A program made the position numbers and the translations under genes. From Oikopleura dioica (Eukaryota; Chordata; Appendicularia; Copelata; Oikopleuridae), in assembly GCA_907165135.1 (NCBI GenBank), contig OU015567.1, positions 10,235,001 through 10,299,000 of the forward strand: a stretch of 64,000 nucleotides of DNA, read 5' to 3'. The notes under the pieces are model-generated. The model did no database searches. It saw only the letters and a list, made by a program, of their open reading frames with translations, and was not told where the DNA came from. Position 1 is the stretch's first letter. Each line of letters opens with the position of its first letter. This document shows positions 25,271-37,341 of this stretch, piece by piece.

Positions 25271-26565
25271 ATGGAAGCGAAAATTAAAAAGTATTTGATT
25301 ATTTTAGCTGTTTCTTGTTTCTTCAGCACGGCATTGAGCATTCTTGGGATATTTCTGAAAGATGGAACGAAGTTTGGAGAGCTAGAATTCTTGAATGAAA
25401 CCTTGGTAAATCAAAGCATAAAAGACTGGTATCAATATAAACTGCAATCTCAACACTTATGAATGATACGATTAACAAATGTAATATCGCGTAGGTCTTA
25501 TACCAGAAAAAGTTTGGACAACAATTACAAACGCGCTAGAAAATCATCATTGCTGGAATTACGTAAACAAAACAGATGCCATTCAGACGTGTGATCTATT
25601 TGAGACAGAACTTCCTATCCTGAACCCACAGGATACCAAAAAAACTATGAAAAAGTAATCAGCGCAATTTGAAGTCAGCTTCTCAAAAATAACAGATTAA
25701 ATTCATCATTTTTTTATAGTTTCGCCCTTTTCGGCGAATTCACATTCTTGAGAAACGAAATTGAATACATCAATAGAACGCATTTTAAAATCGCAGCAGA
25801 TGGCGGTGAACACATCACTAGGTAACTGGTTAAATAACTGCTTAAAATTTCTATTCAAGATATCATCTGAAAAAAGTCTTCAAAAGCTTAGGAAACTTTC
25901 AAGGAACGAATGAAGAATCTATTTTTCAGGAAAATGTTGAAAGGGCTAACAAAAATGGGTCTTATTAGGATTTATTTTTATATTCTCCAAAGCTATCACC
26001 TGGAATAGGAGTGCAATACTCCAGAAGCTTCTTAGTAGAAAACTACTGTCTTTCAAGAAGATTTGAAGATCCTCCCTCTTTCTATACTGATGTACGAAAT
26101 ATAAAATTGGTTGTAAAGAGAGACTTACTATTTCAGTTACCCTTCATATGCATCACAAACCGAGCAGGGAATGAAACTTTTCGGCCGATTTGGGCAAATA
26201 GGAAAGAATTTTCACTCACAGAGCAAACCTGGCTTTGGATTCCATACGATGAAAAGAGCAAGTTTATTTTTCAAAACTTCAGCATATATGATGACTGCCA
26301 AGAGGGGAGCTTGTTCATGGTGGAAACGACTGAAGATGTTGATAAGTTGAAACGAATGTTGAGGATTTCGATCCTGTTTTCTGGTAGGTATTAAAAGTAA
26401 AATTAACATTCGGAAATAATTTTAGATTGTCATCATCTCAATTCATCATTAAATCATAAAGGTACATCTAGTGTCAGAAAGAATCTTAAAAACGATTTGA
26501 GATTGCTCAAAAACAGATATTCCCGTATTTTTTCCACTCAACTTCGGCATCAATTTACCATGTGA
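25271..26565 (+). CDS. Type II membrane protein with two degenerate C-type-lectin-like units
   Basis: The ATG starts a short basic tail and a signal-anchor helix (YLIILAVSCFFSTALSILGI). Coding segments follow at 25495-25654, 25720-25821, from 25860, 25993-26383 and 26426-26565. Two of these begin like lectin domains: CWNYVNKTDAIQTCDLF, and later FSIYDDCQEGSLFMVET. Canonical lectin motifs are otherwise lost. The first junction and the one before 25993 do not fit GT-AG. GA donors would keep phase, for example leaving at 25909, but this is unproven. A fast-evolving receptor-like gene is the best guess. Confidence 0.5.
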
Positions 26566-27460
26566 GATGCTTTAGAATTGATTCTCAATTAAAACTCTAA
26601 CAGTGCGCGCTCAAACATCGAAAACTTTGGAAACATGGGAGGGGAAAGCTATCAGCTCAAAGGTATTAAACCTGCTTGGACTATGTTATGAAGCGAGGAC
26701 TTTACTTCCGACAATTCTTTTGATTGATTACAACGTCACTGGGACCTTTCTGCATCTTAGATGCAGCATCTAGATTTTGAAGAAGCATATGGAGCGAATT
26801 ACTGTCTTAAGAAATCGCCGATAATAAGACGAAAAAAAGTATGCTCTGAAAATTAAGTTTTGCTGTTCGAACTCCGAAATACATGCATCAGAATACAGAA
26901 AAAAAAATATTTTATTTGTAATCTTTGTCGATTGCAGTCTGAAAGAATGAAGCTTGGAATCATTTCACGGGAATTCCGCATCTTTTCTTTTCGAATCATT
27001 TTCAATTACGGTTACTTTCTTCTTTCGATGGAAAACTGAGCAGAGGCTCCTAATGACCAGCAGAAATATCGCCAGAAAGACTAAAATCCTTGCGAAATAG
27101 AGTTGCAAAGCGACTTTGCTTACCTAACGATAATTCGATAATCCCGGCTATTGATAAATACATTCTCTATTATTTTCCTCTGTAAGGAGGCCTTGTCAGC
27201 TAACTTAGACAGTGGATATTTGCGCTGATATCAAATAAGTGCGAAAATTTCGGCCAAAACCTTTTTTAAAAAGAACGAAACAACGGCTATAAATTTCCCT
27301 GTGCGAGTGAAATTTATGGCAACTTTGCGAACATGGGAGGAATTTTATATTCTTAAGTTTGAGTTGTTGCAAATTTAGCGAACATCGAAGTGGATGATGC
27401 CGAATAAATAGGTTTTGAAACAGTCAAAAAACGGTTTCGATAATTCGTCTATTGAACTTT
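26566..27460. other. Intergenic DNA
   Basis: AT-rich sequence between convergent genes. I see no gene or structured repeat. Confidence 0.4.
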
Positions 27461-28357
27461 TTATTCGTGGAGAGCAGCACGGAGGGCGTCCTTCATCGAG
27501 GCAGTCAATGGCTGAGAGTCCTTGCCCAAGATCATGGCCTGAAAAAGAGAAAGTTATCGAATGGAAGAAGTGGTGAGATCAATGAGGATTCTGTTTGAAA
27601 AATGTTAAAATTCTGTTTGTTAGTTTTCAAACTCAACAATTATTCTACGATCTGCTTCGCCCAGGGCATAATTATAACTGGAATGAGCAAAAAATCTCAA
27701 AAGCGTCTAGAAAAGAGAGAATTTCAAGCTGTTGAAGGGTTTGATTACCTTGGTAGATTCGTCAAGAACGGCGGGAACAGCAATAGTGTCGGGCATGACA
27801 GCTCCGGGCTTGTCGAAGGAGTAGATTTCTCGGAGGAGCTCCTTAAGATCGTCCTTCCAGCCGAACTTGTTGCAGAAGAATCGGTACTCGATCGAGTGTG
27901 CTAAAAGCGATTAGAGAGGGAAATGAAAAGGGAGTGAACTCACGTGGCTGCCAGATTCGGAGAGCCTGGGGATCGTCAAGACCGAGGGGCTCCATGTACT
28001 GCTCGAAGAGGGATCGTCGATCGGGGTAGAGCTTCATTTCTGTCTTCTTTAGGAGACAGTTGTAGACACCCTGGTAGAAGAGGATACTAGTAATCAACAG
28101 TCAATCGACATTTCTGTGAATTTCAACGTACCCAAGAGTAAGAGCGCCGTACATGGCGAGAACGAGGACTTCATTACCGTGGGAAGCAGTCTCGAAGAAA
28201 AGCTCTTTGGTGGATCGGATTTTACCCTGAAAAATTGGTTGAGGAAGAAAAGAGAGGAAGTGGCTCTTACGTTGGTGACGAACTTGAAATACGAATTTCG
28301 GGCGGACTGGCCGACGACAGGTCGGAGAGCGAGAACTGGTCGAGACAATCGATTCAT
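27461..28357 (-). CDS. Probable mitochondrial single-pass membrane protein, unidentified
   Basis: Five exons in order (28357-28271, 28226-28132, 28086-27944, 27900-27749, 27538-27461) give 184 residues. The first 25 residues (MNRLSRPVLALRPVVGQSAR) are Arg-rich without acids, like a mitochondrial import signal. A transmembrane helix (LVLAMYGALTLGILFYQGVY) follows near residue 45. The rest is soluble and charged. Codon use is biased to C/G-ending codons, as in highly expressed genes. It may be a respiratory-complex or inner-membrane subunit, but I cannot name it. Confidence 0.68.
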
Positions 28358-29032
28358 CTCGTACCTGAAACCAAAAGGATGATGATTTTGCTGTTTGTGA
28401 AATTTGAAAGAGCAGAGAAATACAGTCAAATTTGGTTGATTCCATCAATAATGAATAGTAGGTATACTAACGAAAACCCCTGAAAAGACTGTAAGACATT
28501 AGGACTGAAAATTTACATCCTCTTTTCTAAATTTACAATCTGATAACCTATTTTTTATCGAAAGCCAATAAGATACGCGTGTTTCCCTAGATCACTGTCA
28601 AAATTTGAACGCTTTTGTAATAGCCTTATGGTTTGAATTAAAACATTGAGAACTGAAAATAAATAAATTTTTCTGTCAGATCTTCGATTCTTCTAGAAAG
28701 TAAAATCTCTGCAAAAATGACTCAGAAGGGCTGAAATCTCCCTTTTTCGCTTCAAAAAATCGTCTCTTTTTTCATTCAAGCGGGAGTTTCGCGTTTTGCG
28801 TAGGTGCTTTAGCTTGCGGGGATTCGACGAGCGGCGAAAATATTGAACCAATTGAGCAAAAATTGTCGACGAAATTTTGAATTCCTCGTTACGGGAAGAT
28901 TGCAGCGAAAAAAGGAAAGGAAGCAATAGTCGAGGAGGCTTCTAGAATTGCCCCAGAAGAAAAAAGAGAAGTAAAAGTTGTTGGATAGAAGCCGTTTTGA
29001 AGGAAGAGTCTTGAAGTTTGAAACTTGGGAAG
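28358..29032. other. Divergent intergenic region
   Basis: It lies between the starts of a minus-strand and a plus-strand gene. No exon is supported. Confidence 0.4.
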
Positions 29033-29680
29033 ATGAAAAATGAAGAAAAGAAAATGGAATATGGAGATATTTTGAATAATGAGGCAAAGATGAAAGAAAG
29101 TAGGGATAAAGCTTATGTAAGTACTTAATTTGATATAACTTATAATATAAGTTGAAAATTGATTTTCATCTTGAAAATTTATTTCTCCGGTCTATTTTCG
29201 TTACTTCTTGTAAATTTGTAAAATTGTAAATTGTCGGTAATTTCACCATGCATTTTTACTCATACTCTCATGCGTGTTTACAAATGAGGGTGAACGACAG
29301 CCTACAACTTAGTATTCATCTATAGGGAACTACTTAAAAACATAGACGTGAGGCTTTTATTTTTCTCTGATGATTTCTTGAGTAACTATCTTGAATCTTT
29401 CTTTTCAGGATTTCCAGCGCGACCCCTTCCGAACTCGAAATTCTCGTCCCGAAGCCAAGTTCGATTTGAGTGGCAATGAAACTCTCGTTTCTTATCGGAA
29501 GAATAAGAAGTCCCTCCTGCACAGATTTCTTGAGAAGCGAGGCTTGTTATCTCCCGACCCGTATCTTAGAATGGTAAGTCAGAACCATAATTTTATGATA
29601 CATTCTGTAGTGTGGGTTTCTTGTTGCTTCGTTTAACTGTCCAATGATTACACAACCCTTTACTTTAGTCACGGCTATGA
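29033..29680 (+). CDS. Small basic protein, unknown
   Basis: Three exons (29033-29116, 29409-29573, 29669-29680) give 86 residues. The sequence is charged throughout (DFQRDPFRTRN, RKNKKSLLHRFLEKRG) with no membrane segment. The last exon has only three codons before TGA. The first exon is the least certain part. The gene is followed within 110 bp by another small gene on the same strand. Confidence 0.5.
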
Positions 29681-29790
29681 TAAGTAAAAACTCTTGAATT
29701 ACGATGAGGAAAGTTACGTATCAAGGAGCTATCGGACCCTTGCGGTGCCTCACTATACCTCTCAATCAAAACCCTCTTTAGCACCAGAAG

Positions 29791-29952
29791 ATGCGCTACG
29801 AAAGATTCATGAAGATCGGCGCCTTCGTCGGAATCACCTCAATGTATCTCATCACTTCAGTCGTTCAACAACAACGCGAAGATGGATCGAAACCGCCACT
29901 GATGGAGCGTGTTCGTTGGATGATCAAAGATACTCTCGACGCTCCCGGATAA
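29791..29952 (+). CDS. 53-residue single-pass membrane protein
   Basis: One exon starts nine bases after an AG acceptor (ending 29781). It encodes a short basic lead, a hydrophobic helix (KIGAFVGITSMYLITSVV) and a charged tail. Size and plan suit a mitochondrial assembly factor or small subunit, but no family is recognised. A longer open frame in another register over the same bases was rejected because it has no hydrophobic or motif logic. It is probably trans-spliced or part of an operon with its neighbours. Confidence 0.5.
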   Translation: MRYERFMKIGAFVGITSMYLITSVVQQQREDGSKPPLMERVRWMIKDTLDAPG

Positions 29953-30034
29953 TGATGTGAATTTGAACGGCTAATTTATTCTTTTTCTTTCTTCACTATT
30001 TCTGGCTGGATCTAATGTTCTTGATTATTGTAGA

Positions 30035-30440
30035 ATGCTCAGCCGAATCGCCCGAGTCGCTCCCCGAGTTGCCGTCCGACAGGTCGCCGTAAGTATAATT
30101 TTCAGTCAATGAACTTTACTTTTGTCCTCTTCTACGCTATTTAAAATAGAATTGCGTGATTAAAATGATTTTTTAAAGACCTACAACCCTCACCACAACA
30201 AGATCGCCGCTGGTGTCTTCCTGTGGATCACCGCCACCATCTACTGGGGCACCGCTCGACCATACCTCCAGGATGAACTCTGGGAACAGAAGGCGCGTTT
30301 TCAACCTCGTTTACACTTTTTGTTCGGTTTTATTTTATTAAAGACTTTGTCTCTCTTAGAAGTGAAAAGAAACAAGTTTGAAAACGCCTGAAAAGTCCAC
30401 CTTCTCCAAGGTCGAATCCGAAGAAGAAGATGACGAGTAA
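30035..30440 (+). CDS. Small mitochondrial-type membrane protein (possibly a complex I accessory subunit)
   Basis: Exons 30035-30088, 30179-30292 and 30411-30440 give 65 residues. The N-terminus (MLSRIARVAPRVAVRQVA) looks like an import signal. A helix (AGVFLWITATIYWG) and an acidic end (ESEEEDDE) follow. This plan resembles NDUFB2-like complex I subunits, but that is a suggestion only. The second intron must start GC to keep the acidic tail; a GT donor four bases later would give a basic tail instead. The ATG is one base after an AG acceptor. Polyadenylation signals lie near 30580. Confidence 0.6.
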
Positions 30441-30818
30441 ATCAATCTTTGAAAACGACCATGCATTCTGCTTTTCATATTCTTGAATTCGCGAACTATT
30501 TATTGCGGTTTACAACTGCATATTCCTCTCACATGCACTGAGTTGGGCATTCATTTTCCTAATTCAGAATAAGAAAAAATAAATAAAGTTATCCTACTAG
30601 TTCAATGTGTGTCTTTTTCTTTCTTCCTTGATCTCAACTACCATTTTCTCGATCTACAAAGGATCCGAAGGAAACTGTACGAAATTTGAGTACGAGCGTA
30701 GTGTAGGGATGAATCATCTTTCCTCGCATGATTAGGCCCATTTTTCTGAATTTGAAAATGGTTTTCCGAAAGTAGTTTTTCGTCTTTTCAGAGGTTGAGT
30801 GAAGGAAAGTAGAACAAG

Positions 30819-32519
30819 ATGGCTCGTATGCCAACAGCAGTCGTGGATGTAGGAACTGGATATACGAAACTAGGTTTTGCTGGCAATTCTGAACCGCAGT
30901 TTATTTTTCCATCGCAGATTGCTGTTAGGTATGCAAGATGAGAGAGAGAGAGTGAGCTTTTAATTTCGATTTAGAGAACAAGCTGGTGTCACAAACACGC
31001 GAACGTATAAGGGCGTCGATGATTTAGGAAAGGGTTGAGCCGCTCTTTTTACTTTCTTTCGGAAGAGCATTTTGGACTCTTTGATAGACTTTTTCATCGG
31101 TGACGATGCAACAGACCGTCCAAACTACGCATCAAAATGGCCACTGAGGCATGGAATTATCGAAGATTGGGATCTGTACGAGCGTTTTATGGAACAAATC
31201 ATCTTCAAATATCTCCGGGCTGAGCCTGAAGATCATTACTTTCTTCTAACCGAGCCGCCACTGAACCCGCCAGAAAATCGAGAGTATCTGGCAGAAATCA
31301 TGTTTGAGAGTTTCAACGTCCCGGGAATGTATATTGCAGTCCAAGGTAGAAAAATCAATAACGAATGATTGCGCAATTAAAAACAAATTCGTAGCTGTTT
31401 TGGCTCTCGCCGCCTCTTGGACTGCCAGACAGAGTGGAGAACGATGCCTGACAGGCACTGTTGTTGACTCTGGAGATGGAGTCACTCACGTTATCCCAGT
31501 TGCCGAGGGTTACGTTATTGGATCGTGTATCAAACACATCCCAATCGCCGGCCGAGACATCACGCATTTTATCCAGAACTTGATAAAAGACAGAGAATTC
31601 GGAGTTCCACCAGAGCAGTCTTTTGAAGTCGCCAAGGTCTGTTCAATTTATCTTTTCTTAAAAAAACTCTTTTGGTAGGCAATCAAAGAGCGATTTTGCT
31701 ACGTCTGTCCAGATATCGCCAAGGAGTTCAGAAAATACGAAACTGATGTCGTCAAGTGGGTCAAGAACTACACCGGATTCAACAATATCACAAAGAAAAA
31801 GTTTGAAATCGACGTTGGTCATGAGCGATTCATGGGGCCAGAAATCTTTTTCCATCCAGTGAGTTCTTCTTTTTCTCATACCGAGCTCGAAGTGGTCGAT
31901 ATTCTACGATGCTAACTTTTTCATAGGAATTTGCTAATCCTGACTTTACCACATCTATCAGTGATGTTGTGGACGATGTCATTGCAAACTGCCCAATCGA
32001 CACAAGAAGACCTCTTTATGGAAATATTGGTACGTATTGTAAAGTAGCAGAATGGAAATTTACTCGCTACGCAAGTGAACTCAGCCGTGAATAAGAACTT
32101 AATTTAGTTCTCTCTGGCGGATCAACGATGTTTAAAGATTTCGGCAGGCGCCTTCAAAGAGATGTGAATAAACTCATCAACAACAGAATCAAGTTATCAG
32201 AAGAACTTTCCGGTGGCAAAATGAAGGCCAAAGAAATGAAAGTCGAGGTATTCTAATTATGCTAATATGCTCAAGAGTTAATTGTCAAATTTTAATTAGG
32301 TTATTTCTCATCCAATGCAGAGATATGCCGTTTGGTTTGGAGGATCTCTTCTTGGAGCCACTCCCGAATTTGGGACCTTTTGCAGGACAAAAGCTCGTAA
32401 GTACCGATTTCAGATGAAGGTTTCGTTTTGATCCACTCTTATCATCAATGAATTAAGAATACGAAGAGTACGGGCCGTCAATTTGCAGACATAATCCAGT
32501 CTTTGGCTCAATGTTTTAA
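30819..32519 (+). CDS. ACTR3: Actin-related protein 3
   Basis: Nine exons (30819-30928, 30975-31027 or 31033, 31088-31345, 31395-31636, 31679-31858, 31927-32029, 32108-32247, 32300-32396, 32458-32519) give 414 or 416 residues (human 418). It matches ARP3 along its length: [69 protein letters not shown] and [14 protein letters not shown]3 pairs with ARP2 in the seven-subunit complex that nucleates branched actin filaments. Intron 2 is notable: a GA-AG reading (31028-31087) restores the exact family sequence VDDLDFFIGD, while a GT donor six bases later adds Gly-Lys. Confidence 0.97.
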
Positions 32520-33117
32520 TAGGTTTCTCCAAGGCCTCCTATCGTGAGATTCGCTTAAAAATCCTTCTTTTATGAAACTTCCCTTCGATCAAAAATTCAA
32601 CTTGTAATCAGATAACTGCTATTTTTTAAAAACTTACTGACCTTTTCCAAGTTTTCTAAGTTTTGAGCTTTTCATGAGAGAGTTGCTCGATTTCAAACAG
32701 TATTTTCTTTACATGTGCTTACTGAAAATCATTCCTTTTTCCGGCTTTTTGGTGAGTTAAACTTTTAAAAGCCTTATTTTGTTATTTTATGTAAATATTG
32801 ATATCGCATGTTCCGTTCTTTCGTCAAACTTCTGACTTTATTCTTATCAAAAGAGGTCTTCAATAATCAACACAGTACAGTAAAAAATGTCCTTACAGCA
32901 CTTTTACGTCTGAAAATTCTGTCACACTGCTGATCATCAAACAATGGCTTGTGCATTCGTTCAAATTTAACACTTTTCTGTGCCCAATGCCATAAACTCC
33001 CTTAATTTCTTTCTCCTTCTTCTTTTGCCCTAACCTTCAAACAAAAAAACTATCAAGTTCCTGACTTGTTTTTAATCCTTCTATCTTCAGTTCAAACCCT
33101 ACAAAAACAAAACGCCA
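32520..33117. other. Intergenic DNA between ACTR3 and RTCA
   Basis: AT-rich, with no gene seen. A TTCAG acceptor ends at 33090, 27 bases before the RTCA start, and is a likely spliced-leader site. Confidence 0.5.
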
Positions 33118-34280
33118 ATGATAGAAATCGACGGTGAAAAACACGAAGGAGGCGGGCAAACCGTTCGTCTCGCCGTCGCACTCAGCGTCGTCCTCAAGAA
33201 ATCCTGTCGTATCAAAAATATTAGAGCAAAACGATCGCGGCCTGGTCTAGGGAATCAACATGTAGCAGGAGTAAATTTGGTGGAAGAGCTTGCAGGTTGC
33301 GAGTTCATTGACAATGACGGTCTTCCCGTGGAAATTGGTGCTACATCGATCATCATCAACGCAGACGAAATAAACTACACGCATAATATTAAAAAGTTCA
33401 CGGCTGATGCAAAAACAGCGGGTTCTTGCGCGCTCATGGCTCAAGTTGCTCTTCCGGTTAGTACCAAAGACCTCTTGACTGTTTTTATAACGGATGATAG
33501 ATATTGTGTTTCTGGAAAAGCGAAGTCGAAATCGAGCTCAAAGGCGGCACTGATGCAGATATGGCTCCTCCTGTCGACGATCAAATAGAAGTCTTTGCAT
33601 TTTACTTGCGAAAGTTTGGCGTAAAGCTCGAAATCGAGCAGAAACGCCGCGGATTCTTCCCCCGCGGTGGTGGCCTCTGCGTTTACAAAGTCAGACCAGT
33701 TGAGAAACTCAAGCCCGTCCAAATTTCCTGCCCAAAAGTGGTCGATATCTTCGCTGAAATCTGGCACTGCAATACGCGCAAGAATACACATACTCGTTTC
33801 TTCAATCAACTCGACCAAATGGCCCGAAAAGTAAAGACCCTCGAGAACCACGAAAAGGTGCGAAGGGTTGATGTCCGTCTGACGGAGCGTCCCGAGCCAG
33901 CCGATGGCTTCGCTGCGGGGATTTATCTTTACGGGCGGAATATCGACTTCAAGTGCGCTTACGATGCCAAAATTGCTAAGAACAACAGAGGCGGTCCAAT
34001 TCCTGATGGGGTCTGCGAAGCTCTGATGGTCGCGACCGTTGAAGACCTTGACGGATGCGAAGATATCTCCCTTGATCGACACCACTCGGACCAGTTTTTG
34101 ATTTACGCAGCCTTAGCCGATGGAGAGTCGAAAATTCCAATATGCAAGCCAAACGGAAACGTACCGGGGCACATTCTCTCCGCAATCTACGTGATAAATA
34201 CATTCCTCCCAAATACCTGCACACTTCAAGGAAACATTTTGACCGTCAAGGGGATAGGCCACACGCGCCAAGTTCAGTAA
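33118..34280 (+). CDS. RTCA: RNA 3'-terminal phosphate cyclase
   Basis: Two exons (33118-33456, 33501-34280) give 372 residues (human 366). Family marks in order: EGGGQTVRLA near residue 11, RPGLGNQH, the AGSCALMAQVALP segment, LKGGTDADMAPP and FFPRGGGLCVYKV. The His in PGHILSAIYVINTFLP aligns with the adenylylated catalytic His of bacterial RtcA. The enzyme uses ATP to convert RNA 3'-phosphate ends to 2',3'-cyclic phosphate. The C-terminal half is more diverged than the N-terminal half. It is followed after 139 bp by FHIP2 on the same strand, so an operon is possible. Confidence 0.92.
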
Positions 34281-34399
34281 CATCCGATAGTTCTTTTTTC
34301 TTCTGCTCTTTATCTCTTGAATTTCATTTATCTCTGTGCAAGATTAAACATTAAAAGAAAAAAACAAAAATTATTATTGAAACCTATTTCTTTGCAGAA

Positions 34400-34417
34400 A
34401 TGAAAAGAAGAAGATAG
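34400..34417 (+). promoter_or_regulatory. Five-codon upstream ORF before FHIP2
   Basis: An ATG three bases after a TTTGCAG acceptor opens ATG AAA AGA AGA AGA TAG, encoding MKRRR. It stops two bases before the FHIP2 start codon. If the acceptor is used, the ribosome meets this short frame first, so it could set FHIP2 translation by reinitiation. Confidence 0.5.
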
Positions 34418-34419
34418 CG

Positions 34420-36936
<2,517 letters not shown>

Positions 36937-37341
36937 AAATAACATTAACAACAAGAAACTTTCATTAGTGAAACGAGAAGAATTTCTTCGCATGCGAAGC
37001 CCCACGCAAAAATCGTACATTGTAGAATTTTCCCTTTTTACAATTTTAAATAATGATAATAATTATTAACATCTCTCGATTCTTCTATCTGGGTTATCTT
37101 CAATCGAGTAACTCTTCAGAAAGTCCTTCCAAAAAGAGAGAACCGTTAAATCAGACTTTTCAATCGACTGTTTTTTCCTACTGACCTTCAATTTTCCTAC
37201 TGTTTTCAGTTATCGGTTAACTTGTTTATTTTATTTAATACTATCACAATCTTTTTACTAGCTGGTGGAGAAGTAAATTCTCAAAAACGTGCAATAAGTA
37301 TACATATTTAACTAAAACGACATCATCTTTATTTATTTCAG

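Noticed and set aside
29694-29960. 88-codon plus frame overlapping the 53-residue membrane protein
   Set aside because: It reads through a good TTTAG acceptor and shows no hydrophobic or motif structure, while the other frame has a clean helix.
33441-34085. 214-codon minus frame opposite RTCA
   Set aside because: Antisense shadow; the plus strand has clear RTCA homology.
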